From positions 29,290,001 through 29,354,000 of the forward strand of contig NC_073348.2 of the NCBI RefSeq assembly GCF_027580225.2: a stretch of DNA of 64,000 bases, given 5' to 3'. This DNA is from Misgurnus anguillicaudatus (lineage: Eukaryota; Chordata; Actinopteri; Cypriniformes; Cobitidae). The notes under the pieces are model-generated. The model was not told the DNA's origin. It did not search any database and worked only from the letters and a program-made list of their open reading frames with translations. Each line of letters starts with the position of its first letter. Position 1 is the stretch's first letter. Below are positions 34,206 to 44,289 of the stretch, in pieces. The position numbers and the translations under genes are program-made.

Positions 34206-34228
34206 TCTCTCTCTCTCTCTCTCTCTCT
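34206..34228. repeat. (TC)n microsatellite
   Basis: Uninterrupted TC dinucleotides just before the next element. Confidence 0.95.
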
Positions 34229-34230
34229 TT

Positions 34231-35212
34231 TGGCCTTTTCACACTGGAAATAGTTAACCCTGGGGTATTCTAACTGTACGTTCACACCGCCGCAGACATA
34301 AGCTTCCAAAGAAGCTCAGACCGCCCAGTCAAGGATGCTTGTCAAAAAGTACGGGGATGCTTGTTGACGCTTTAGCTGCCCTGAAGTCTGTTTTATCGAA
34401 ACTAATGTTTTGGTAGGAATGAAAGTTTACATCATATGATTTTCCGGAATCAGCCAGCGAAAAACGTCTAGGCTATATTCCGATTGGTTGCTGCCATTTT
34501 TCTGCTGCTTGCCACTGAACCGCATCATATCTCATTACCATAAAGTTGAGCTTCTTTCAACTTTCTGATTAATGCTCCGGTCGCTCAAAACGCACAGAAA
34601 GGAGCCAGCTTGCATTGTAAAAGAATGACTTCCGGTAACTTTGGAAGCTGAAGTCTGCGGCGGTGTGAACGTACAGTAAACTCCTGGGTTATCCATTTTA
34701 CGTTTCACACTGCTCATTCTTTGCCAGAGATTAATACCTTGTGAATTTATAATCGGACGTTTCACACTCTAAATATCTAACCCTTGGTTAACTTTGTAAT
34801 TTGCATATTTGTGGGTCAGCATTCTCGATTTGATAAAAAGCAATGTCTGAATAAAAATAGGGCGCTACCGCTTTAAATAAATGCTTGACACGTGCTTCCG
34901 CATCAGTGACAGAATGGGCGCAATATAAAAAGTTTTTTGGCCATTTTAAGCCTCCTGGGATGTATCTAATTTAATTTTTTTCAGTACACAGATCGTGATA
35001 TGAAGTACGTGCTCTTCAGTTTCTGATCGGCTGTCTGTTGCTAAGCATCGTGCTTCGTTTCATACTGCACACATTTGGCACTGCAATGAGATATTTGCTA
35101 ACCCTTTAAAGCAGGGTATCATAACCCTAGGTTAATTCAGGAATAACTCTGCTTCCAAATTGCAAGTGTGAAACGCTCCTTATGGGGTTAAAAGTGGGGT
35201 AGTGGAAAAGCC
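34231..35212. mobile_element. TIR element (host) with GTTTCACAC repeats
   Basis: Left GGCCTTTTCACACTGG and AACCCTGGGGTA face right-hand TACCCCAC-type sequence in inverted form (AAAGTGGGGTAGTGGAAAAG). Between them GTTTCACAC recurs. The host is interrupted by the MITE at 34274-34676. The right boundary is uncertain. Confidence 0.5.
34274..34676. mobile_element. Harbinger-type MITE with TAA target duplication
   Basis: Starts CTGTACGTTCACACCGCCGC and ends GCGGCGGTGTGAACGTACAG, an inverted repeat of at least 20 bp, flanked by TAA on both sides (34271-34273, 34677-34679). A 3 bp TWA duplication is typical of PIF/Harbinger. At 403 bp it is non-coding. Confidence 0.9.
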
Positions 35213-35253
35213 TCTTTCTTTCTTTCTATAAATGATATTAATACACTGTACTA

Positions 35254-35310
35254 TTACATTTACAATTATGCATTTGGCAGACACTTTTATCCAAGGTGAC
35301 TTTAGGTTCT
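35254..35310 (-). repeat. SINE tail fragment
   Basis: TTACATTTACAATTATGCAT then TTGGCAGACACTTTTATCCA: the tail of the SINE of 13553, without the tRNA-like head. Confidence 0.75.
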
Positions 35311-36182
35311 CTAATGCAATGCCTTAATTTGATGATTTTGTATTGCATGTATAAATCATATATACTTTTATTCCATGGATTAGAAATTTATGTTATATGC
35401 ACACTACTGACAATTGACTTCCCTTAACTTAATTTCTCACTTATTCTTTAACTCTCCTAATTTTTGGCCTTGAATGAGGACCAGATGTGGATCATTACAA
35501 TCTGCAGTGGGCGTGTTGGAGCACTTCTGTTTTCCCGTCTGAATCACATGCCTCCAAAGGTCATTTCCACCTCTCTCCTATTTCTATTTCTCTGTAAGGT
35601 AAATTAATGCACTCTAATGTGCTTTCAGCTGTGTGGCAGAAAGGGCCTGCGAGTGTGAATTAGGTTCAATGTTTCTAAAGGTCAGCTCTGTTCTTCTGAA
35701 CGGATAAGCTCTTTAGTTGGAGCGCTCAGCTTGAACAGCGAGGAAGACCTGCTCTCTTTTCTTTGACAAATAGCTGTCATACCGCAAATGTGCTAAAGCT
35801 CTAGAAGCACAGTTTTTTAGTGACATTTCCTATGCTAGTTAAATTCACCCAGTAAACCATCCGTGACTTCGGGTTTTCCAGCTTTTTGTTATTGCGGAAC
35901 TCATCAGTGTTGCTCAAAAGATCCCACAAATTAATTGCATTGAATCTTATCATTGTGCTGATGGCTCTTATCGATGTGCTGTGTTCTTGAATACAACATC
36001 AGGCGATTTCAGCATGTTTTTGCCCATGGAAAAATGATAGTCATCTCTTTGTCTCTCCACAAAAACGTTACAGGGCTGCATTAATCAAATCTGCTGTAAT
36101 TGTAAACCAGAGTCTAGATAATGAGAGCTTTGCATGCTGCAGTTGAGTCCAAAGTTAAAGATTCAAGGAAAAACTTAAAGGA
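35311..36182. other. unique non-coding stretch
   Basis: No recognisable repeat; 35460-35960 is of mixed composition. No coding exon recognised. Confidence 0.4.
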
Positions 36183-36339
36183 GTGGTTTCCTGGACATGG
36201 CTTAAGCCTAGTCTAAGACTAAAATGCTTGTTTGAGTTGTCCTAAATGACATCAGCATGTCTTATATTATGTCAGTGCCATTGTTTTGTCTCAAGATGCA
36301 CACTAGTAATTATTTTTTGTAAGGCATGTGTGTAAAAAC
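36183..36339 (+). mobile_element. DNA transposon left half (TGGTTTCCTGGACATGGCTTA)
   Basis: Left end with GGCTTAAGCCTAGTCTAAGA and TTTTGTCTCAAGATGCACAC, as in a common cyprinid repeat whose other half would be an inverted AAGCCC..GGAAACC. Only this half is present; it stops where the next hAT-like end starts. Confidence 0.55.
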
Positions 36340-36340
36340 T

Positions 36341-36857
36341 AGGCCTGGGGCGGTAACCGGATTACCGCCATACCGCAGCCACGTGACCCATGGTCTAAGC
36401 TCCTCACCATCATAACCGCAAAAAAAAACCTTGAAACATTGGCCTGCACTTGTGTGTATATGTGGCGATGTTATACACGCAGCTTGTTAACAACCGCAAC
36501 TGAACATTAACTGATATGATTTTAATATTAAATTGTCATTGAGTAGAAATACAGGTGACGTTGTCTGTGACTCGTTTAAAGTAATACAAACATTTTATCT
36601 AAGTTGAACGTGCAAACAGCCGCAACAGATTAACAACAGAATCAGTTTTCATACATTATTAAATTTTCACGCAACATAAAGAGCACGCGATCAGTCCGAG
36701 GATTAATATCCAAAGAGGTTAGATTGTCTCTTTTTCATCTATCTTACAACAGTAGCCATATCTAAAGCAGGACACATTTCAAAAAGTTTTGCTTTTGCGT
36801 ATTTTTTCTCTGTTTGTGTAAAAAGACAAGTGTTTATGGTAAGGGTCGAGGACAGAA
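36341..36857 (+). mobile_element. hAT-like element, left end (GGGGCGGTAACC)
   Basis: AGGCCTGGGGCGGTAACCGG followed by ATTACCGCCATACCGC resembles the end of a fish hAT family. The first 100 bp are recognisable; beyond that the assignment is by position only, and no right end was identified. Confidence 0.4.
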
Positions 36858-36945
36858 GCGGTCTGTCCGAGCACGCAAGACAGAGGCGGACTGCCCAGGC
36901 GCGCGCGAGACAGACGCGGACTGCCCGGGCACGCGCGAGACAGAC
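36858..36945. repeat. GC-rich minisatellite, unit about 30 bp
   Basis: Three tandem units (28, 30 and 30 bp): each has GCGG[AT]CTG, then CCGAGC- or CCGGGC-type sequence, GCG-rich sequence and GAGACAGAC. The last two differ at only two positions. This accounts for the repetitive arginine- and alanine-rich frames on the minus strand, so those are not genes. Confidence 0.9.
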
Positions 36946-36950
36946 CGACC

Positions 36951-37365
36951 GCGTCATTTTTTAAGCCAATAGTGGGCAGATCCTGCCGTCGCCATCTTAG
37001 CCGCGCGTTATTGCGCATCAATTGTGGATAACCGAAAAAGGGTAAAGAGGCGGGACGTAGGTGAAGCTGAGGTGGCTGGATGCGGAAACCACGGCCACCT
37101 AGCTTCGACGGTAGTGACAGCAGTGGTAGTTCATCTGTCACTCAAGTAGCCACACACTTAATTATGCAGAATGATGAGTTACAAAAAAATTCACCCCCCT
37201 CACAGTTGTCATGAAGGGCAAAATTAGCTATATAGACAAAAAACACTTTTTGTACCAGGATGTAAACAAAAAAATTGGACATTTAACATGGGGGTCTATG
37301 GGAATTGACTCCTTTTTTGGAGCCAGCCTCTAGTGGCCAGTCGATGAATTGCAGGCAAACTGTTT
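36951..37365 (-). mobile_element. interspersed DNA repeat, larger copy
   Basis: Read on the minus strand it contains CACTAGAGGCTGGCTCC, CCATAGACCCCCATGTTAAA, CACAACTGTG-type sequence, the GGCCGTGG..CACCTCAGCTTCACC block and CAAGATGGC-like GCTAAGATGGC. The same blocks in the same order occur at 31383-31650. Confidence 0.65.
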
Positions 37366-37459
37366 GGTTTGTTATAAACGTCAGTGATGTACTTATGACA
37401 CTGCATACTTATTATGTTCATGAAACATGTTCAAGCATCCAGGATTATTATCCACAGGA

Positions 37460-37885
37460 TTTAACTTTGTGTGATGTAAATTTTTCGCTCGAGTTGAATA
37501 TTTTCAACGCGTTTGAGGCGAATAGTGCGTGTTTTCACAGCAAATGCGCCGCCCATATCGCGTCATTCGCATCAGCCCAAGCGAGGACGCGTCTGATCGC
37601 GTCTTTGCATTGATTTTGTATGTAATCTACTCGCGCAAATCGTTGAACTCGCATAGATCGTTGAACTCGCATCTGGTGTAAACCCACAGTTAGACGCGTC
37701 CTCGCGTGGGGGGATGTGAATGACGCGATATGGCTGGCGCGTTTGCCACAAAAACACACGCTTATTCGCCTAAGTTGAAAATATTCAACATGAGCGAAAA
37801 ATTCACATGACACGAATTTAAATTCCGCGAGTAATCTACAGCGAGTAACGCAATGCCCCGTGTTTGATGTGTATTGGTTCTCATG
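37460..37885. mobile_element. rearranged GC-rich TIR element (relative of 8000-8583)
   Basis: TTCGCTCGAGTTGAATATTT near 37484 and AAGTTGAAAATATTCAACAT near 37771 are inverted; TTCCGCGAGTAATCTACAGC and GAGTAACGCAATGCCCC match 8526-8560. The centre has GTGTAAACCCACAGTTAGAC. It appears to be two partial copies head to head. Confidence 0.6.
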
Positions 37886-38019
37886 TGATGAAACACACAT
37901 ATGACAACTATTCACATGACAGGTGAGAACCAATGAGATTCAATGTTATCAATCTAGAACTATATTTATACTTATCAAGCTGATATTAGCGTAAAACAAC
38001 TTGTTATACAGTTATATAC

Positions 38020-38166
38020 TTGTATTTATAAAATGTAGTAAAGTGAAAAGTACATTATTAAATGTTTGAATGTAGTAAAGTAAAAGTATGCCAAAGAAAA
38101 ACACTCTAATAAAGTATAGATACTTGAGAAGTGAGTAAAAATATTTCACTACTTTACACCTCTGAA
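38020..38166 (-). mobile_element. hAT end fragment
   Basis: On the minus strand it starts CAGAGGTGTAAAGTAGTGAA with TTTTTACTCACTTCTCAAGT, the pattern of a common fish hAT family with stacked AAGTA words. The other end is missing. Confidence 0.55.
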
Positions 38167-38551
38167 TAGTTTCAGCTGAATCAGCCATCAGACAACACAG
38201 TATATCTACAGTAGACTTGGACTAGTATATAGTGTTATAGGAGAAGAGATTTAGTTCAACATTACACCTTCTAATGATCCTTAAGCCTTTAAGATCAACT
38301 TTAAACAATATAGGTTCAAAAGTCAGGATAACATCACCCACTTAATGCCATCGGGCACATTCCTCCTTCAGGTAAACCATGAAAATGGACTCTAATCCCA
38401 CACGTCTCGCCAACAACTTTGTCATCTTAAAAAAATCAATCTTTTCATTCTTTGTTTGAATGTCACCTTCAACTTCATTTTTATGTTTTGGTTTAGTCAT
38501 AAACAGATTATCCAGAAAATGAGCTGCTGACTTATGCTTGTCAATGCATGG

Positions 38552-38597
<46 letters not shown>

Positions 38598-40144
38598 AAT
38601 GTGAAGTATCATTTATGTCCGTCGCATAAACACTGCATAACAGCTTCACAAATTTTAACACTTTCAGTAGAGACAAGTGTTTGTTCAAATCCCTATTCTT
38701 TCATATTGGCAATACTAGCAGAGTTATGCCTTAGCAAGCACCACTTAATGACATCTGTCTCATTCTAGTGTTTACATATACAAGTCCTTTTGCATTCAAA
38801 CACATGGGGTGTATCATCTCAAGGTCGTTCGCTGTGTGAATCAGATTTGCTGTCATACAGTCCCTTATGTTTCTACCAGTTTCAGCCATTCTGGCAGTAA
38901 GCGCTCTTGTTAAGAATAAAGCCCGCATTAAATACAATACTGCGGCATTAGCGAGGACCACATTACTCAGGTACCTTTCATCTGAAAAAGCCACTGTGAT
39001 GGATAGCCCAGCGCCACCATGGGAACACATACATTTTATTTTAATGACCTTGAAAGGATTCCCAGTATGAAGCAACCTAAGTTGAGAAATTGCATTTAGT
39101 TTCTGTGACTTTTGGCCTCTAAAAGTTACCTCTCCTGGCGCCTCACCTGTGAATGGGGTGGCATGGCTAGCCTGCAAAACTCCAACCAGATGATAAAGTT
39201 AAACGGCCAAAAGAAAGTCATGACCTGGATGTGAGAATAAATAATCTGGGGATTACACCGCCTCTGCAGGGCTCTATAGTCTGTACCTTTGCCTTGTGAC
39301 TCAAAGAGCAGATCTATCAAACCAACGTGATACTGACAGACTTTCACCCCATACATTCACATCCCTTTATAACTTAAATGACAGGACATTGTTGGGTTTT
39401 TAAAATTGCATTTTTAGTCCATGGTTGAAATAAGATAAAATACAATAAAACTGGTCTTTTTTGAGGCTGTAGCTTAAAAACGTGGACTTCATCCAACTTT
39501 TACTTTTTTATTATTTTAAGAGTTCACCATAGTGTCAATCCTTGCTCAATTTGTGCCATAGGCAAGATGAGATATAACCAAAGGGAAAAAATTATAATTT
39601 TAAATTATGTATCTTTTTTTTTCAAATGAAAGGAGAAATGGGTTCAGTCCTTTTTTTATGAAATCGTGATTGACAGCCAGTCATTGCAACGAATTTTCCT
39701 TAGCATGTCTTTGTCAACTTTGACATTTTAATAAGATCTCCATTTCAGGGGAAAAGGCAAGTTTGAAGCAACATGAGGGTGAGTATTACATTTTTAGATT
39801 GAATCAAATGATCTGCGGAAACCACAGTTGGATTGACGAATGTATACATTTGATTGTTTTTGACAAACACCTTCTATAATTTTGCCTACATAAAAATGTA
39901 TTCATAACCCATTTACATCAAAAATATGAGTGCCAGGATATTGAATGGGTATGAATATGCAAATTAGTCTCCACCTCTATTCAATCGCACAGCTTGGACC
40001 ATAGATATAAATATGCGAATTAGTACCCGCCTCCACCCTTTCTTAGGCGTAAATAGATGCAAATTTCGGAAGTTTCAGACACATAACTGCCAAGTCCGGT
40101 TTCACAATGCGCACATGAAGGGAGCGTTTGCTTCATTTATTGTT
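38167..40144. other. unique non-coding stretch
   Basis: Contains a (CT)n microsatellite at 38555-38595. The 148-codon minus-strand frame 38731-39177 has no recognised domain, no visible splice context and overlaps an opposite-strand frame. 39700-39790 ends with a MITE-like GAGGGTGAGTATTAC. Confidence 0.4.
38555..38595. repeat. (CT)n microsatellite
   Basis: About 20 CT units without interruption. Confidence 0.95.
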
Positions 40145-40433
40145 TTAAAAGGATAGTTCACCCTTTCCTGAAAGGAAAACAAATATTATGGAAGTATTGT
40201 GATAAATGATAATGAAGATATTTTGATAAATGATGGTAAGCACACAGTTGACGGTACCCATTGAAATCCATCGTATTTGTCAATGGTTCCAATCCGCTGT
40301 GTGCTTACCATCATTTATCAAAATATCTTCTTTTGTGTTCATCAGAAGAAAGAAATTCATACAGGTTTAGAACAAACATTAGGATGAGAAAATTATGACA
40401 GATTTTTCATTTTTGGTTGAACTATCCCTTTAA
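40145..40433. mobile_element. TTAA-flanked palindromic MITE
   Basis: TTAAAAGGATAGTTCACCC at the left and GGTTGAACTATCCCTTTAA at the right, TTAA at both ends. Inside, GATATTTTGATAAATGATGG and CCATCATTTATCAAAATATC form inner arms around TTGAAATCCATCGTA. Same family as 879 and 54513. Confidence 0.9.
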
Positions 40434-40448
40434 GATCTGATCTTAACA

Positions 40449-41150
40449 TGTTGGGTACACACCAAAAGATTTTTTACATCTTATAAGATTTTCAAAATGT
40501 GATAGACAACAGACATGAGATAAAAAATCTTAGATTTAATCGTTTTGCACCTATAGTGTGTGGTGTGCCATAATGTGTCAAATACAGCACACCATACACA
40601 AACAAATTATATTAACCAGAGTCTAGACTGTGAACGCAGGAAATCTTGCAAAATCTTGCGAGACTTCAGAATAAGCATGGCGGACGATATGCAGGAAGAA
40701 ATTTCAATGACAGTGTTTGGAATGATTTTCACAGAAAATTCAAGGGAAAAAAAGAAAAGGTTTTGGGTAAAGTCATGGAGACAGCGGGAACATGGACTGT
40801 ACAAGTTCACTTTGCATCAACTTCACATTGTGCTGCACCATGACTGCTTCCGTCTTCCATCATCTCGCTTTCTGATTGTATATTGTTTCGTTTCACGTGA
40901 TAAAATCAAAGAGCGTGCGCACATTCGTCCTCGGGGTTCCCCCCAAACATCAGGTGTTTTGAACGATTCGCGATCGGGGCGCCTCTGACATTCTTGCGAT
41001 CAGGTTTGGACACTCTTAACACACCTCAGATCAAGGAAAAAATCTGATAAAATAATCTGTAGAACCATCAAGATTATGGGACATAGGGTTGTCGGAAGGG
41101 GGAAAATTGGCCCAAAATCAACCCAATTATCTTTTGGTGTGTACCCAGCA
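40449..41150 (+). mobile_element. PIF/Harbinger element, internally deleted
   Basis: Starts TGTTGGGTACACACCAAAAG and ends CTTTTGGTGTGTACCCAGCA, an inverted repeat of about 20 bp; TAA lies close to both ends, as expected for a Harbinger target. At about 700 bp it keeps the beginning of a nuclease reading frame (see 40560-40988) and lacks the rest. Confidence 0.8.
40560..40988 (+). pseudogene. Harbinger nuclease (transposase), N-terminal remnant
   Basis: The natural start is probably the ATG at 40677, preceded by CAGAATAAGC, giving MADDMQEEISMTVFGMIF and then KKKRFWVKSWRQREHGLYKF. The pattern of basic residues, R-x-W-V, W-x-Q-R and E-H-G is typical of the N-terminus of animal PIF/Harbinger nucleases and the domesticated HARBI1. 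The frame then loses the family pattern after about residue 60 of that start and stops at 40988; the DDE catalytic core is absent. In the family this enzyme cuts the element ends together with a Myb-like partner, which is not present here. The upstream part of the open frame (40560-40676) is probably 5' untranslated. Confidence 0.65.
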
Positions 41151-42230
41151 TAAGACTACACACTGCACGTGTGAGTTCAAATGTGATGATGTGATTGGTT
41201 ACGTGTGTGCCAAAGCAAACCAAGGCAATTTCAAACCTCGGGAATGAGATGTCTTTGGAAAAATTTAAATATTATGAGTGATATACTTAGCAGTGGTGTT
41301 GAATGATGAATTTGCACATGGTTTGTTTTATAATAAAACATCACATAGACAAATAAACAACCTCATTTTCACTACAGAGGGACTTTAATATTCCTTGTGT
41401 CTTTCAAGTTCAGCAGTTTAAGACACGTGAAAATGTTTACCTCTTGCCTTAACTTGTTTCTTGTGATTTATCTTAAATAATAAATGATTAAGAGACTACT
41501 AATAACTATATCAATTCGAGCATTCAGTCCCCAAGGTCTGTTGTGCTCGCAGAATGCTTATCCAACAGAAAACCTCTCTTTAAAGAGTGAATTTCTCCAA
41601 CCACACACTCAGAAGAAAGATATTGTTTACATTCAAGCCGATAAAGAGCAAAACAAGCTCCTACTAAGTTACGAGACCCTTTATGGGCAAACTGGAATCG
41701 TCCCAGAGTCTCATATATTTTATCGTGTCCGTTCTGCATGCTTACATCGGACTGTTTTATAATATTTCAACTCTAACTTCGTCGAGTCTCTTAAATTTGA
41801 TGGTGGTTTGAGTTTGCAATTGTTGCTCTTTATAGGGTAGGATGACCTTCTGTAAAAGCAGAACATGTCCTCCATGCAGATGCGACCGAGGCCTTGGTGA
41901 GAGTTTTAATAAGGCTCAGCCAAGAGAAAATGAAGACGACAGATACGGCTGTGTGCTGTGGCATCATTAGTATCCTGGTGCATCAGTGGCCTTTGAAATA
42001 ATGAAATCCAGCAGACGCTTGACGCTCTTCATCACAGTGCTAATAAAAATACATAGCGTCTTTCCTTCACGTCAGTCATGGGTGAAAGCAACAAAGAACA
42101 AAAAAAGGGAATGCCAAAGGGAGAGAGAGATGGAAAGAGAGTGAGGGCTGAGATAGCAGAATATAAGAGTGAATCTGAGAGAGACAGGCAAAAGCATGCA
42201 TGAAAGCAAAGCTGGCAAAATCTGTAAGTA
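41151..42230. other. unique non-coding stretch
   Basis: No recognised repeat or gene. 41800-42200 includes GA-rich tracts near 42121-42190. Confidence 0.4.
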
Positions 42231-42500
42231 TAAAGCCTGGAGTATGATCTGTTTTTTACTTGTACGCGAACGTACGCACATGGTGGAATGCGCAGCCATG
42301 CGAAATATAGTTTATTTAACTCATACATGTACACGTTTGACGCATGCACATTGCGACCCAATGCAATGCATCTCCTGGGCTACATACTACATTCTCCTGT
42401 ATGCGCAAAATATCTGGTGGTGCTCATACAGTAGGCGCGCATTCTTCTGGTGACAAAAATTCACTGTATGCATAAAAAGTGGAACATACTTTGTCCTTTA
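42231..42500. mobile_element. weak TIR element
   Basis: TAAAGCCTGGAGTATGATC at the left resembles the inverted form of GGAACATACTTTGTCCTTTA at the right; the interior is CG-richer with repeated ATGCGCA words. Likely a MITE of the family whose ends read as a TTTA-type target. Confidence 0.45.
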
Positions 42501-42848
42501 GATAGGCATGGCTTATATATACATCAGTGTTGTTTGCTGGACTTCTGAAATGACTACAAAGAATGACTAGAAGACAAAGTACAGTATAGTACTGTAAGTT
42601 AATACGGTATAAAAAATTCATTTGATGTTTACACATTTGATGTTTCTGGATTAAGTGCGCATTTCCTTTACATTTATCAATAACTTTTATGTTAAGTTTT
42701 ATTTACATGATTTTATAAAAAATATATAATTTATTAAATCCAGGACACAACATGAATCGTACCAGGTTTATATTGATTGTGTTTGCATTGTTATAAAAAA
42801 TACAACAACAACCATATGTCATGCATTTACTTGTTTTGTTTTGTTCTT
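42501..42848. other. short unique stretch
   Basis: AT-rich, nothing recognised. Confidence 0.4.
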
Positions 42849-43563
42849 TTAAAGAGCACCTATTGTACGATTTACGATTTTACATTTCCTTTGGTGTGTA
42901 AGTGTGCATTAGTACATAGTAACGATATGCAAAAGGTACAAACCTTAAAGTAAACAATTGATCGATTATATTTAGCTTGTTTAAAAGTAGACATTTCAGG
43001 CTTTTTTTGGATATGTGTATTATGTTTGTGTGACGAGTATTCACGGAGTTTCAATTGATTTTTGTAACGTGTTTTGAGAGACAGCTGGCGGAGACAGAAA
43101 TGTCTGGAAGCACACCCTGTTTATTTTCTTCATTTGACAAAAACACAAAGATCTGTTGTTATTGTGAATGAACACATATTAAAGAAGACCCTTTACCGTT
43201 TCAAATGATGTCAAACACGTAAGTGTATGATTATTAATGATGGAGTATTTTAAGTTGATTCTGCCATGATAAGGAAAAAAACACGTCAAAACGCGGCGCC
43301 GCGTTTTTGGACCCCAGGGGGTTAACTCCTGTTAGCATTGCATTGTGACCGAATCTTTCAAAGATGGTATAAGGAGTGTCACGTTTCCGGGTAACGTCAA
43401 AGGTATTCAGGCCAAAAACAACATACAGATTAACTGACCAATCAGGGACACAGAGCTTTTCAAATCTGTGTGTTTCTTGAAAGAAAGTGAAATCTGGAGC
43501 TACATAGTAAATGTACAGTATGTGGGAATTAACGTTTTTAGCAATGAAATAGGTGCCCTTTAA
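42849..43563 (+). mobile_element. TTAA element, most complete copy of its family
   Basis: TTAAAGAGCACCTATTGTAC at the left and GAAATAGGTGCCCTTTAA at the right, TTAA at both ends. Contains TTTGGTGTGTAAGTGTGC, GTGTCTGGAAGCACACC-like sequence and GTGTCCCTGATTGG (minus). The 130-codon minus frame 43234-43626 crosses its right end and has no transposase motif. Related copies: 9643, 9743 and 47247. Confidence 0.9.
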
Positions 43564-44046
43564 AGAGATACTCCAGTCAAATATCAAAATTACCCCATGA
43601 TTTAGTAAATGCCCTTGCTCTTCCAAGCTTTATAATGGTAGAAAACAGGGATCAGGAAACAACTTTTGACTTTAAACCTCCAAAAAGTGCATTCATCCTT
43701 CACAGAGGTAATCCGCACGGCTCCAATGGGTTAATAAAGGTGTTTTGTGTGTAACTGATGCGATTTTCTAAAAAAATTATATTCAAATTATGTGCAGTGA
43801 CTCTTGGTAATCGTGTGAGTCCAAGATGGCAATGTTACCGAAGCTACAGTTTATAAAGTTTATAAAGTTACAGAAGACCTTCAAAAGTTGTTCCCTGATC
43901 CCCGTTTTCTACCTTTATAAAGCCTGAAAGAGCAAGTACATTTACTAAAATAACTCCTTGTCTGAAAGATTATGGAGCATGTATCTCAGATTGCTTGAGG
44001 GTAAGTCATGGGGTAATTTTGAGATTTGGCTGGAGTATTGCTTTAA
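43560..44046. mobile_element. TTAA palindromic element sharing a target site with its neighbour
   Basis: Starts TTAAAGAGATACTCCAGTCA and ends GGCTGGAGTATTGCTTTAA. Arms pair further through AAATATCAAAATTACCCCAT / ATGGGGTAATTTTGAGATTT and AAAGTTGTTCCCTGATCCCC / GGGATCAGGAAACAACTTTT. Its first TTAA is the last TTAA of the preceding element. Confidence 0.9.
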
Positions 44047-44098
44047 CGTGTTGTTCAGCTGTTATTATCAGTCACTTTTTTTGATTAAAAATTGATTT

Positions 44099-44289
44099 AA
44101 AAAATGCTGGGTTATTTTCAACCCATCAGTGGGTCAAAAAGAGATGAACCCAACACCTTGAGTTGTAATTTAACCTTGGCTAAAATGTTTGGTTGTTTTA
44201 AACCGTTTTGGGGTCAAATTTAAATAAATCTACATTTTCTGTGGAAAATTAAACCCAACGTTGGGTCGAAAATAACCCAGCATTTTTTA
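44099..44289. mobile_element. palindromic MITE (AATGCTGGGTTATTTT)
   Basis: AAAATGCTGGGTTATTTTCA and ACCCAT at the left; TTGGGTCGAAAATAACCCAG and CATTTTTT at the right. A partial relative is at 52670-52778. Confidence 0.85.

Noticed and set aside
36739..37141. Arginine/alanine-rich frames on the minus strand
   Set aside because: They read through the 30 bp GC-rich minisatellite and the adjoining repeat.
38538..38768. Frames with LS or RE repeats near 38.5 and 54.1 kb
   Set aside because: Translations of (CT)n microsatellites.
38731..39177. 148-codon minus-strand open frame
   Set aside because: No domain recognised and an opposite-strand frame overlaps it; no evidence of an exon structure.
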